Shown: piece after piece, positions 33,649 through 41,312 of the stretch
Layout of the letters: the number at the start of each line of letters is the position of its first letter
How positions within the stretch are numbered: position 1 is the stretch's first letter
From: Peptococcaceae bacterium BICA1-8
GTDB taxonomy: Bacteria; Bacillota; Peptococcia; Peptococcales; BICA1-8
NCBI GenBank assembly: GCA_000802045.1
Contig: JUEF01000131.1
Coordinates: forward strand, 1 to 41,312
Reading direction: 5' to 3'
Length of the DNA: 41,312 nt
Made by a program: the position numbers and the translations under genes
Notes under the pieces: generated by a model
What the model was told of the DNA's origin: nothing
Database searches by the model: none
What the model saw: the letters and a program-made list of their open reading frames with translations, nothing else

Positions 33649-33707
33649 AACAAGAGGGGTAATTATAATGTATAGTCATTCTTTTGAAAATAATTACCCC
33701 TCTTGTT
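33649..33707 (-). terminator. Intercistronic hairpin between TRAP binding-protein and permease genes
   Basis: Perfect 18-bp arms (AACAAGAGGGGTAATTAT, 33649-33666, and complement at 33690-33707) with a 23-nt loop; on the minus strand it is followed by TTAAAC. It may act as a partial terminator or mRNA stabiliser that raises binding-protein expression over permease. Confidence 0.7.
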
Positions 33708-33729
33708 AACATCAAAACCTTGCTAAAAA

Positions 33730-34782
33730 TTATTTGGGCACAGTAGGAATCTCAATACCTTTTTCCTTATAATACCGTTCGGCACCAGGATGAAGTGGAG
33801 TTAATATTCCTTGAGGAGCAGCATCTAAAGTAAAATAGTCTTCAACTCCCGGAATATGAAACATTTGATCTCTTTTTTCAAATAATGTTTTTGTTAACTG
33901 ATAGACTAATTCTTCATTCATATCTGCCCGAACACCTACAAAGCAACGAATACCCATTGTTTTAATATCCTCATTTTGACCAGGATATGTACCCTTAGGA
34001 ACAGAAATTTCGCTCCACCAAGGATACTTTTCTTTCCACTTTTTTATAACCTCCGGGTCGGTTACTGAAAGATAATTAACAGACATAGTTGTTGCTACTT
34101 CTGAAAGAGCCGCCTGGGGAACTGGTCCACTAAACCAACCTCCATCAATAAATTTATTTTTTAACTGATCCGGAACTTCCGTATAACCTATATAAACAGG
34201 AGTTAAATCTTTCCTGTCTATGTAGTCAATATCATGGGCAGCAAGAGCTTCTTTTGCCATACCTTCAAAACCACTTCCAGCAGCCCCAACTGCAAATTTT
34301 TTGCCTTTTAGTCCTTCATATGTTGTTATGCCACTATCAGCCCTAGTGACCGGTGTACCTACACTATAGTAAATACCCGCAATCATACGCATATCTTTAA
34401 ATTCTTGCCCTTCAAACTGCCCTATTCCACGGTAACTAGGATAAACAGAAAGATTATTTAAAAATGATACATTGACTTCCTTCTGTTGCAATAAGCCAAT
34501 ATTTGCTTCACTACCTGCAGTTGCCTGAGCAGATGCTTTTACTAAGTCAGGGAGTTCCTTATTCCACAATTGAGCAAAAGCATTACCCCAAGTATAAAAC
34601 CCAGTACCCAGGTTAGCAGTAGCGATACTTATTACAGTTTTTTCAACCTGCTCTTGCTTACTTTCTGGAGAAGCTTTAACGTCTTCTGCTTTCTCTGCTT
34701 TCTCTGCTGAACACGCAACTAAAGTAAACATACCTACTAATAAAATTAAAGCAACAATACTTTTCCATGTTGATTTTTCCAC
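33730..34782 (-). CDS. TAXI-family TRAP solute-binding lipoprotein
   Basis: 350 residues. Signal peptide with lipobox LVAC (about residue 24), then a repetitive acidic-lysine linker (EKAEKAED), then the TAXI domain (TANLGTGFYTWGNAFAQLW; GGWFSGPVPQAALSE). It binds the substrate outside the membrane for the TRAP permease encoded downstream. GTG start with AAGGAGGAAG upstream. The ligand is unknown; family members bind glutamate, succinate, sulfonates and others. Confidence 0.92.
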   Translation of the reverse strand: MEKSTWKSIVALILLVGMFTLVACSAEKAEKAEDVKASPESKQEQVEKTVISIATANLGTGFYTWGNAFAQLWNKELPDLVKASAQATAGSEANIGLLQQKEVNVSFLNNLSVYPSYRGIGQFEGQEFKDMRMIAGIYYSVGTPVTRADSGITTYEGLKGKKFAVGAAGSGFEGMAKEALAAHDIDYIDRKDLTPVYIGYTEVPDQLKNKFIDGGWFSGPVPQAALSEVATTMSVNYLSVTDPEVIKKWKEKYPWWSEISVPKGTYPGQNEDIKTMGIRCFVGVRADMNEELVYQLTKTLFEKRDQMFHIPGVEDYFTLDAAPQGILTPLHPGAERYYKEKGIEIPTVPK

Positions 34783-34903
34783 AATTCTTCCTCCTTTAAA
34801 AATTTAATTTTATAAAATTCAAATAACCAAAATATTTAGTAAACTCTAAGAGATCTTCGCCTCCTTCCATTTTATATGTTAAAGCTAGCTATAAAAGAGA
34901 GTC

Positions 34904-36061
34904 TTATACTGTAGGCTGAATACGACTAATAGCAATTTGCTCTTCACCAAGCACCTCAGCCTTGGTCTTTTTACCTGAACAAACTTTAATTAGTTCTTCC
35001 AATATTTTGTCTCCACCCTGAGACAAGTTTTCCGTTCCCTCGGTAATACCAGTAACATCGAGATCAATGTTAGCAATCATTGTCTTAACAGTTTTGGGAT
35101 TCCCGGAAATCTTTATGGTTGGTGCAATTGGATTTCCCATGATATTTCCCTTTCCTGTGGAGAAAAGTATAACCTGAGCTCCACCCGCTACCAAAGCTGT
35201 CATCGATTCCGATGCAGGTGCTGGAGTATCCATTAAATACAATCCTTTACCAGTAGGTGCTTGGCCATATTCAAGTAAATCTTGAATAACAGCAGTACCA
35301 CCTTTCATAATAGCCCCTAAAGATTTTTCTTCGATAGTAGTTAATCCACCAGCAATATTATCGGGAACTGGATTGGCCCCACGGATATCGACACCACGAC
35401 TCTTGGCATCATCTTCAATCCTTTTGACTGCTGCCCAAATTTTCTTAGCTACATCTGGACTACTTGCTCGTTCTGCTAAAACATGTTCTGCACCCATAAA
35501 TTCAGATGTTTCTGAAAGAAAAACAACTCCACCGCTATCCACAACCTTGTCAGCCACATAACCCACAGCGGGATTAGATGCAATCCCTGAGGTAGTGTCT
35601 GAGCCACCACATTCAACACCTAAAATTAATTCTGAAAACAAACATTCTTCTCGTTGTTGTTCCGATGCCTGGAGAACCATCTCTAATGCAATTTTGGAAC
35701 CTTGGTAAGCCGCTTCTAAACTTCCTCCACAATCTTGAACAGATAAATAAGCTACCGGTTTTTTTGATTGTGCAATTCCATCGGCGATTTTCTTTGCAGA
35801 GACCTTTTCCAAACTTACCACTAATACAGAGGCAATATTTGGATTTTTACCCATACCAATCAAAGTATTAATAGTTAAATCATTATCTTGACCAAACTGA
35901 CCACGGCCATAAAGGATGGTAATCGGAAGTACATCTTTAACTTGACTAGAAATTTTTTTAACTACACCATTAACATTATCCATTGCTGACAAAACAACTA
36001 CGTGATTTCTAATACCGACACTCCCATTTGGTCTTCTGTAACCCATAAAAGTTTCATTCAT
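34904..36061 (-). CDS. UxaA/SuyB-family large subunit (sugar-acid dehydratase or sulfolactate sulfo-lyase)
   Basis: 385 residues, the catalytic C-terminal domain of the UxaA family: GYRRPNGSVGIRNHVVVLSA at the start, ECGGSDTTSGIASNPAVG near residue 165, IAGGLTTIEEKSLG, and FSTGKGNIMGNPIAPTIK near the end. In UxaA the SAF and catalytic domains are one chain; here they are two genes, as in SuyA/SuyB ((R)-sulfolactate sulfo-lyase), whose large subunit has about this length. The motif ASEQQREEC also reminds me of SuyB. The alternative is a split altronate/galactarate-type dehydratase. Overlaps the small-subunit gene by 8 bp. Confidence 0.8.
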   Translation of the reverse strand: MNETFMGYRRPNGSVGIRNHVVVLSAMDNVNGVVKKISSQVKDVLPITILYGRGQFGQDNDLTINTLIGMGKNPNIASVLVVSLEKVSAKKIADGIAQSKKPVAYLSVQDCGGSLEAAYQGSKIALEMVLQASEQQREECLFSELILGVECGGSDTTSGIASNPAVGYVADKVVDSGGVVFLSETSEFMGAEHVLAERASSPDVAKKIWAAVKRIEDDAKSRGVDIRGANPVPDNIAGGLTTIEEKSLGAIMKGGTAVIQDLLEYGQAPTGKGLYLMDTPAPASESMTALVAGGAQVILFSTGKGNIMGNPIAPTIKISGNPKTVKTMIANIDLDVTGITEGTENLSQGGDKILEELIKVCSGKKTKAEVLGEEQIAISRIQPTV

Positions 36062-36368
36062 TTATATCTCTCCCATCTATAACTTTATCTCCCCGCCCCC
36101 GTAAGCTCATTACATTTTGAGTATGCACATGCATACCTATCGTAATATTTTCTGAAGCCTGCCCAATGACACTAGCATATTTAATGATATCCTCTCCCGT
36201 AGCAATATTACTTATAGCAAATTTATGACCTAATGGAATATCTTCTTGAATAGCGATCTGGGTAATTTGAGATTTTATTTCCACAACTGCCTCTAATCCT
36301 TTTTGCAAATCAGTTACTGCAGTTGCCACATTATCCTTGTCATTCATCACAATAGCTTGTCTTTTCAT
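36054..36368 (-). CDS. UxaA/SuyA-family small subunit (SAF domain)
   Basis: 104 residues with the SAF-domain pattern: DNVATAVTDLQKG, IPLGHKFAISNI, and HVHTQNVMSLRGRGD. It supplies the metal/substrate-binding lid of the split UxaA/SuyAB-type enzyme and overlaps the large-subunit gene. Two ATGs are possible (36374 and 36368); GAGGAG spacing (9 nt against 3) favours 36368. Whether the substrate is sulfolactate or a sugar acid is not settled. Confidence 0.8.
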   Translation of the reverse strand: MKRQAIVMNDKDNVATAVTDLQKGLEAVVEIKSQITQIAIQEDIPLGHKFAISNIATGEDIIKYASVIGQASENITIGMHVHTQNVMSLRGRGDKVIDGRDINE

Positions 36369-36391
36369 GACCATATTCTCCTCTTTTCTTT

Positions 36392-37558
36392 TTAATAAGC
36401 TGAACGATAAATTTTAATTAAATCCTCCACAGTTCCTTGTCTGGGATTGTCAAAGAGATCTCTTCCTTGCATTGCATCTTCTGCTAATTGCGATAATAAC
36501 TCTTCCTTAACACCTACGTCCCGTAATTTATTAGGTAATCCAATATCATTACAAAGCTCTTTAACCGCAATAATAGTAGCCTTAGCAGCTTCCATTTCCG
36601 ATAATCCATCAACTTTTATTCCCATAACACGAGCAACATTTGCAAACTTTCCAGGGTTAGCAAAAACCGAGAATTCCATAGCATATGGAAGTAGCATTGA
36701 ATTAGCTAGACCATGGGGAACGTGGAAAAGTGCCCCTAATGGCCGTGCCATTTGGTGTATAATACCTGTGCGTGCATGTGACAGGCACATCCCGCCCATC
36801 ATACTAGCAATTAACATATTTTCTCCTGCTTCTACATTTTGGCGATTAGCGACAAATACTCTTAGATTTATTGCAATCAATTCCATAGCTTTTAGCGCAA
36901 GAGTTTCAGTCATAATCCAAGATCCCTTCGTAGATATATAGGATTCAAAAGCATGGGTAAAAGCATCCATGCCCGTAAAAGCTGCTACTTTTGCAGGAAC
37001 AGTTACCATTAGATTTGGATCTAGTATGGCTACTTCAGGCACACATAAAAAACTTCGTACAGTTACTTTTAGCTTCCTTTCAGTATCGTTGACAGAAATA
37101 TGCCAGGTAACCTCACTTCCTGTTCCCGCCGTAGTAGGAATAGCAATCAAAGGCAATGGAGCAATTTTAAATTTATTTTCACCTATATAATCCCTTATCG
37201 AACCACCATTTGTGCATACTATGGCTGCTCCTTTTGTTGCATCGAGAGAGCTACCACCTCCAACACCTATCAGACCCTGAGCACCACTTTCCTTAACTAA
37301 TCTAGCAATTTCGTCCATAATTTTAACCGATGGATCTGAATGAACACCATTATAAACAATGTATTCAATGTTCCCATTTTTCAATGATTTCAGAATATTC
37401 TCAATAACGCCTGCTTCCTGAATGGCTTTCTCTGTAACTACTACTACCCGATTAACATTCAAACGCTTCGCTTCTTCACTCACCTCATCAGCTTTACCTA
37501 ATCCATTGATTATTCGACCTCTCACCTGAAAATATTCCTCTCGCATTAAAATCGACAT
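36392..37558 (-). CDS. Iron-dependent alcohol dehydrogenase
   Basis: 388 residues of the group III Fe-ADH family. NAD-binding GVGGGSSLDATKG near residue 99, GTAGTGSEVT near 145, metal ligands in DAFTHAFESY and HQMARPLGALFHVPHG. It would interconvert an alcohol and aldehyde or ketone of the pathway. It lies just upstream of the lyase small subunit (17 bp) and downstream of the GntR gene. Start ATG after GGAAGGAT. Confidence 0.9.
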   Translation of the reverse strand: MSILMREEYFQVRGRIINGLGKADEVSEEAKRLNVNRVVVVTEKAIQEAGVIENILKSLKNGNIEYIVYNGVHSDPSVKIMDEIARLVKESGAQGLIGVGGGSSLDATKGAAIVCTNGGSIRDYIGENKFKIAPLPLIAIPTTAGTGSEVTWHISVNDTERKLKVTVRSFLCVPEVAILDPNLMVTVPAKVAAFTGMDAFTHAFESYISTKGSWIMTETLALKAMELIAINLRVFVANRQNVEAGENMLIASMMGGMCLSHARTGIIHQMARPLGALFHVPHGLANSMLLPYAMEFSVFANPGKFANVARVMGIKVDGLSEMEAAKATIIAVKELCNDIGLPNKLRDVGVKEELLSQLAEDAMQGRDLFDNPRQGTVEDLIKIYRSAY

Positions 37559-37608
37559 TTTTAATCCTTCCTTTCAATTTATTTATATTATTAGTTTTTT
37601 AATTATCT

Positions 37609-38328
37609 TTAACTTGAGATTTCCAAGAGTTCCTTCATTCTCTCCTGGTAATAATTAAAGATTGGCAAACTTTCTATTTCATCATTTTTATTGTTATTTA
37701 AAAAACGAAAACCAGCAGATAAAATATGTTTTCTCGTAAATTCTTCAGCCTCTCTAGACTTTCCATTTTTTAACATCTCATAAATCTGCCTATGTTCTAC
37801 GAGAGAAACCTCAGCACGCCTCTTAATAGTTAATGAATTGTGACGCAGAACCATACTCTGACTTTTTAAATTTTCTAAAAATTCTTTTAGTAACTCACTC
37901 CCACTAGATTCAATTATCAAATCATGAAATTTTAAGTTACTTTCTGTTATAGTATCAATTTCGTTTTGATCAAATGCTTTTTCGGACCTTTCCAATTCTT
38001 CCAACATATAAAAAAGGTATCTTTTTCTTACTTCATTAACTGCTGCTAAGCCTGCCGCTACCCCTTCTACAGAAGCACGTAATGCATAAATTTCAGCGGC
38101 ATGAGCTAAAGTAGGGTTAAAAACAGTAACACCTTTATTGGGTTCATTAACCAATAGACCTTGTCTTACCAACTGTTGTATCGCTTCTCGTATTGGTGTC
38201 CTACTTGTACCCAAATCTTCAACAAGCCTATTATCCGTTAACCTTTCACCCGGTCTATAAATTCCAAAAATAATTTTCTTTTTAATACTTTCATATACCT
38301 GTTCATATAATGGTTCACTTGTACTCAT
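37609..38328 (-). CDS. GntR-family (FCD) transcriptional regulator
   Basis: 239 residues. N-terminal winged helix (YEQVYESIKKKIIFGIYRPG and TSRTPIREAIQQLVRQGL, residues about 8-60) and an all-helical FCD ligand-binding domain with metal/ligand histidines. FCD regulators sense sugar acids, hydroxyacids and related carboxylates. Two GTATAC palindromes lie upstream of its start and two more upstream of the first SDR gene, so it likely represses both units. Ribosome binding site GGGAGG. Confidence 0.92.
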   Translation of the reverse strand: MSTSEPLYEQVYESIKKKIIFGIYRPGERLTDNRLVEDLGTSRTPIREAIQQLVRQGLLVNEPNKGVTVFNPTLAHAAEIYALRASVEGVAAGLAAVNEVRKRYLFYMLEELERSEKAFDQNEIDTITESNLKFHDLIIESSGSELLKEFLENLKSQSMVLRHNSLTIKRRAEVSLVEHRQIYEMLKNGKSREAEEFTRKHILSAGFRFLNNNKNDEIESLPIFNYYQERMKELLEISS

Positions 38329-38558
38329 AGTACCTCCCGCGTTCTTGATAAAATTAATAAATTGTATACAACTTCTAATATTGCATGCATTAATTAACTT
38401 TGTATACTTTATTGAATATTGAATTCTCCATTTAACGCAGAAATCCTTTTTCCTTTCTAAAAATCATAAAAAAATAAATACTAATATATAAAGTCGCTTT
38501 TATAACATTCATTTATATACTTATTATTACAGTGCATCGATAGTATTAACCGTTGTTG
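38329..38558 (-). promoter_or_regulatory. Intergenic control region of the GntR operon
   Basis: Non-coding, AT-rich stretch between the GntR gene and the second SDR gene. It carries palindrome TTGTATACAA (38362-38371) and a second GTATAC (38402-38407, in TTTGTATACTTT), centres 38 bp apart. This is probably the GntR operator and a promoter of the Fe-ADH/lyase/TRAP genes. No clear -35/-10 pair could be fixed. Confidence 0.6.
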
Positions 38559-39329
38559 TTAATCCATATAGGCACCGCCACCAATATCCATGGTAAATCC
38601 TGTAATATAGTCTGAGTACGGCGATGCCAAATATAGAGTAGCATACGCCGCTTCTAAAGTATTACCTGTCCTTTTGAAAGCGGTCATTTCTCTGTGGGCA
38701 CGAAGTTGTTCAGGTGTTCTCCAGTTAGACATTTCCGTAATAACAAAAGCTGGAGCAACAGCGTTAACATTTATATTATATGGGCCCAACTGATTGGCTA
38801 AAGACTTGGTCATCCCAATTATCCCTGCTTTAACAGTGCCATAATGAGTTCCCGCCCAGGGGCCTCCACTCTTACCAATTAATGATGACATATTAATAAT
38901 TTTTCCCTGTCGACGTTCAATCATTTGAGGGACTACATATCTACAACAGTTGTATGCACCCTTTAAATGGACATTAATCATCCTATCCCACTCAACTTCA
39001 GTAATATCTAAAAAAAATTTTGGCTGGCTGTGCCCAGCATTATTAATAAGAATATCTATCTTACTAAAATTTACTAAAGCATCTTCAACCATTGCTTTTA
39101 CCTGGTTACCATCTGACACATCAGCCTTATAAATAAGAGCCCGACATCCGTTTGCCTCTACTAATTCTCTCGTATTTTTTGCCTCTTCTTTATTATTTTG
39201 GTAATTAATAATTATATCTGCTCCTGCTTGGGAAAACACATTAGCATATTCACGTCCTAGACCCCTCGATGAGCCAGTAATTAATGCAGTTTTACCTTCT
39301 AAAAACTTTTCTATTAATAAGGGTTTCAT
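38559..39329 (-). CDS. Short-chain dehydrogenase/reductase (SDR), first copy
   Basis: 256 residues, classical SDR. Cofactor motif TGSSRGLG (about 18-25), NNAG, and catalytic Ser with HYGTVKAG (Y-x3-K). Shares its layout with the preceding SDR (39342-40091) but is diverged. An SDR pair of this kind could epimerise a hydroxyacid through its oxo form. Ribosome binding site AGGAGG. Confidence 0.9.
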   Translation of the reverse strand: MKPLLIEKFLEGKTALITGSSRGLGREYANVFSQAGADIIINYQNNKEEAKNTRELVEANGCRALIYKADVSDGNQVKAMVEDALVNFSKIDILINNAGHSQPKFFLDITEVEWDRMINVHLKGAYNCCRYVVPQMIERRQGKIINMSSLIGKSGGPWAGTHYGTVKAGIIGMTKSLANQLGPYNINVNAVAPAFVITEMSNWRTPEQLRAHREMTAFKRTGNTLEAAYATLYLASPYSDYITGFTMDIGGGAYMD

Positions 39330-39341
39330 ATCTAATTCCTC

Positions 39342-40091
39342 CTATGTTAAATACTTTCCACCGTTTATGTCAATACTCTCCCCGGTCAAATACTCTGCCA
39401 TAGGAGAAGCCAAAAATAAAACAGCATTAGCTACATCTCCAACACGTGCTAATCTACCTAAGGGAATCTTTGCAAGTAATTCCTCTTGGTTTACTGACTT
39501 TGATAAAAACATAAATTCTTTTTCGGTTGGCCCAGGAGCTACACAGTTTACATGAATACCCAAAGGAGAAACCTGGAGAGCTAACTGTCTCGTTAATGCC
39601 ATGATACCACCTTTGGCTGCACTATAATGCACTCCAGCTAGAGGAAAACCCTGCTTGCCCTCCACAGAGGCAATATTCACAATTTTCCCCCTTCCTTGTT
39701 TAATCATATGAGGTAATACGGATTGACAAGTAAAAAAAGTCCCTTTTAAGTGCAAATCAATCATATTAACCCATTCCTTTTCACTTATTTCAGTAATAAA
39801 ACCACCACGAACTTCCCCAGCACTATTTACCAAAATATCCACTTGTCCCCAGTCATTAAGAACAGTATCTACCATTTCCTGCACTTCTTTCGCTTTGGTA
39901 ATGTCTGTTTGCAAAAATCTACAATTAATCCCCTTTGTGGTAAGTTTATGGCAGGTTTCTTCACCCTTTATCCGATCCTCATCTACAATAGCCAACAATC
40001 CTCCAGCATTACCAAGTACCTCACAAATTGAACTACCAATTTCTGTAGTTGCTCCTGTTACTATAGCCTTTTGTCCCTCAATTTTAAGCAT
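39342..40091 (-). CDS. Short-chain dehydrogenase/reductase (SDR), second copy
   Basis: 249 residues. Cofactor motif TGATTEIG deviates from TGxxxGxG (Glu in place of the second Gly), NSAGE replaces NNAG, and HYSAAKGG is the catalytic Tyr-x3-Lys. The altered cofactor motif may change NAD/NADP preference. First gene of the island transcript on this side, with GTATAC sites in its upstream region. Start ATG after GGGAGTGG. Confidence 0.88.
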   Translation of the reverse strand: MLKIEGQKAIVTGATTEIGSSICEVLGNAGGLLAIVDEDRIKGEETCHKLTTKGINCRFLQTDITKAKEVQEMVDTVLNDWGQVDILVNSAGEVRGGFITEISEKEWVNMIDLHLKGTFFTCQSVLPHMIKQGRGKIVNIASVEGKQGFPLAGVHYSAAKGGIMALTRQLALQVSPLGIHVNCVAPGPTEKEFMFLSKSVNQEELLAKIPLGRLARVGDVANAVLFLASPMAEYLTGESIDINGGKYLT

Positions 40092-40635
40092 TTAACCACT
40101 CCCTATTAGGAATTTATTAATTATCCGTGCTATAAATGTATATAATTTAAGATAATATATGCTATTTTATCTATTGTATACTTTAAATGTTTTTGTATAC
40201 TTCTATAGAATTGATATAATTCCTCTTTCTTTTTCCTAAAATTGTTGCATTCTTTCAACTTTTATAATAAAAATTCTTTGATTAGTAATAAAATCCCAAT
40301 ATTTTTCTAATAATTAACATGGAAACAGTTCGAGGCATCTAACGCGGAATATCTCTTATGATGTATATTAGTTTTGTTGGGACGCAGTAAAGCTATTATT
40401 ACCACAGAACTTAAAACTTTACGAACGGTATTTCTTACTCAGAAACTAAAATGGAATTCACAATATTTCCGCTAAATATTAAGGGAACCCTGTGGCTAGT
40501 TTGTTCATTAATTTCAATCCATTCAAAGTGCCCTCTATTAAAAAACAACCTTATTCACCAAAATTTAAATGCTTTCTGTTCTGTTATTTTTTTTAACCTA
40601 GTTTCGCCATTAACACCTAAATGCTTTATTATAAT
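40092..40635. other. AT-rich spacer with GntR-type operators
   Basis: No gene is supported. Two GTATAC sites (40176-40181 and 40195-40200) are 19 bp apart, half the spacing of those before the GntR gene. The rest (about 40210-40635) shows no recognisable gene or repeat; the frame 40451-40654 overlaps the insertion sequence end and is rejected. Confidence 0.55.
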
Positions 40636-40663
40636 GGGGCTGTATCAAAACTAGCCCCAAAGG

Positions 40664-40695
40664 ACGCTTAAACTAACAAGTTTAGGCGTTTTTTT
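40664..40695 (+). terminator. Terminator inside the IS left end
   Basis: ACGCTTAAACT pairs with AGTTTAGGCGT around a 4-nt loop, followed by seven T residues. Confidence 0.85.
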
Positions 40696-40770
40696 ATGTC
40701 AAAAATTATCAAAATTTGGTATAATTAGGAGTGAGGAAACCATTCAAAATAATAGGTTGGAGGTTTCTGA

Positions 40771-41312
40771 ATGTCAAAAAAAGGCCAAAGAGTGCATGAT
40801 AAAAAACTATTTAGACCATACAATCAGGAGCAGTTGATGCTTCCCATGAGCATAGAAAGCCTAATACCAGAAAATCATGTAGTTCGTATAGTAAATAGTG
40901 CAATAGATAAAATGGACCTTGAAGCATTATTAGCTAAATACCCTGGAGGTGGAAGATCAAGCTACAATCCAGTTATGATGACAAAGCTTTTAATCTATGC
41001 CTATACAGATAAAATTTATTCCTGTCGCAGAATTGCTAAAGCAGCTCGCGAGAATATAATTTATATGTGGATCTGCGGAGGTAACCAACCAGACTTTATG
41101 GATGTAAATCGCTTTCGTAGTGAACGAATGAAAGATGTAATCTTAGAAGTATTTGCAGAAGTAGTGGATTTGCTAGTAAAAGAGAAATACATAAAGTTAG
41201 AGAACTACTTTTTAGATGGAACTAAAATAGAAGCCAATGCAAATAAATATAGTTGGGTATGGGGAAAATCCACCAAGCGCTACAAAGAAGCATTAAAACA
41301 AAAGTGTAGAGA
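40771..41312 (+). CDS. IS1182-family transposase (5' part)
   Basis: First 180 residues of a DDE transposase, truncated by the end of the window. MSKKGQRVHDKKLFRPYNQE start, then the DUF772-like N-terminal region (IPENHVVRIVNSAID; YNPVMMTKLLIYAYTDKIYS; FRSERMK). The first catalytic Asp is expected in YFLDGTKIEANANKYSWVWG, which is visible near residue 150-165. Ribosome binding site TGGAGG 6-7 nt before the ATG. Confidence 0.92.
   Translation, partial: MSKKGQRVHDKKLFRPYNQEQLMLPMSIESLIPENHVVRIVNSAIDKMDLEALLAKYPGGGRSSYNPVMMTKLLIYAYTDKIYSCRRIAKAARENIIYMWICGGNQPDFMDVNRFRSERMKDVILEVFAEVVDLLVKEKYIKLENYFLDGTKIEANANKYSWVWGKSTKRYKEALKQKCR

Larger units (their letters stand above)
40636..41312 (+). mobile_element. 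IS1182-family insertion sequence, left part, cut by window end
   Basis: The left end begins at 40636 with GGGGCTGTATCAAAA, a typical IS1182-type terminal inverted repeat. A stem-loop terminator (40664-40695) near the end protects the transposase from read-through. A promoter with an extended -10 (TGGTATAAT, 40717-40725) precedes the transposase gene. The right end is beyond the window, so target duplication cannot be checked. Confidence 0.85.

Noticed and set aside
34798..34870. 24-codon minus-strand frame before the TAXI binding-protein gene
   Set aside because: ATG has no ribosome binding site; could be chance.
36447..36941. 164-codon plus-strand frame inside the Fe-ADH gene
   Set aside because: Shadow of the Fe-ADH coding sequence; no start signal.

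Overview
The window looks like a piece of an AT-rich, strictly anaerobic Firmicute (class Clostridia; the gene content resembles Peptococcaceae, Syntrophomonadaceae or Desulfitibacter-like genomes). Evidence for this is the strong Gram-positive ribosome binding sites (AGGAGG), a T-box leader, CcpA-less anaerobic redox modules (Hdr/Flox, aldehyde:ferredoxin oxidoreductase, MinD-ferredoxin ATPases) and a lipoprotein-type TRAP binding protein. Almost every long gene is on the minus strand. No tRNA, rRNA or CRISPR array was seen. The species assignment is inference.

Layout. 1-1118: degenerate gene end, then a secreted copper-amine-oxidase-N/RlpA cell-wall protein. 1208-6660 (minus): a T-box-controlled operon with two GlcD-like flavin dehydrogenase subunits, a GlcF-like Fe-S subunit and an NCS2 permease. 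6844-9241 (plus): a PAS/HD-GYP protein, a palindromic repeat, then mrp and an IscU/NifU-like scaffold gene. 9312-18789 (minus): an eight-gene redox operon with two cysteine-less DsrC-like proteins, a DsrK/HdrD-like protein, a 1468-residue HdrA-GltD-HdrA fusion, MvhD, and three Flox-type electron-input subunits. A near-consensus sigma-54 promoter (18821-18836) precedes it, with two 19-bp palindromes 22 bp apart about 100-130 bp upstream. The adjacent gene (18952-20310) encodes a PAS sigma-54 activator. 20505-23306: an ORP/NifX-like cluster (DUF5320-type protein, two NifX-like proteins, two MinD ATPases with ferredoxin inserts). 23397-27480 (minus): a DUF3006 protein, a SWIM-SNF2 helicase and the decayed tail of a metallo-beta-lactamase/lamin-tail protein. 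27939-40091 (minus): a catabolic island (AOR, ferredoxin, MoaD-like, Zn-ADH, TAXI-TRAP transporter, split UxaA/SuyAB-type lyase, Fe-ADH, GntR regulator, two SDRs). 40636-end: the left part of an IS1182-type insertion sequence.

How it fits together. The Hdr/Flox complex probably couples NAD(H), ferredoxin and a disulfide-like or unknown substrate by flavin-based bifurcation. The DsrC-like subunits cannot carry the DsrC trisulfide, so the partner reaction is unclear. The Mrp/IscU and ORP-like clusters, both concerned with metal-cluster assembly, share an exact 14-bp element at the -35 region of their promoters (TTGACATATGCTCA), which suggests a common regulator. The catabolic island would import a small acid or polyol by TRAP and oxidise or isomerise it with four dehydrogenases and an AOR. 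It would then cleave or dehydrate it with the UxaA-family enzyme. A C3-sulfonate (sulfolactate or dihydroxypropanesulfonate) is one candidate and a sugar acid is the alternative. GTATAC palindromes upstream of the GntR gene and of the first SDR gene fit autoregulation by the island's own FCD-type repressor.
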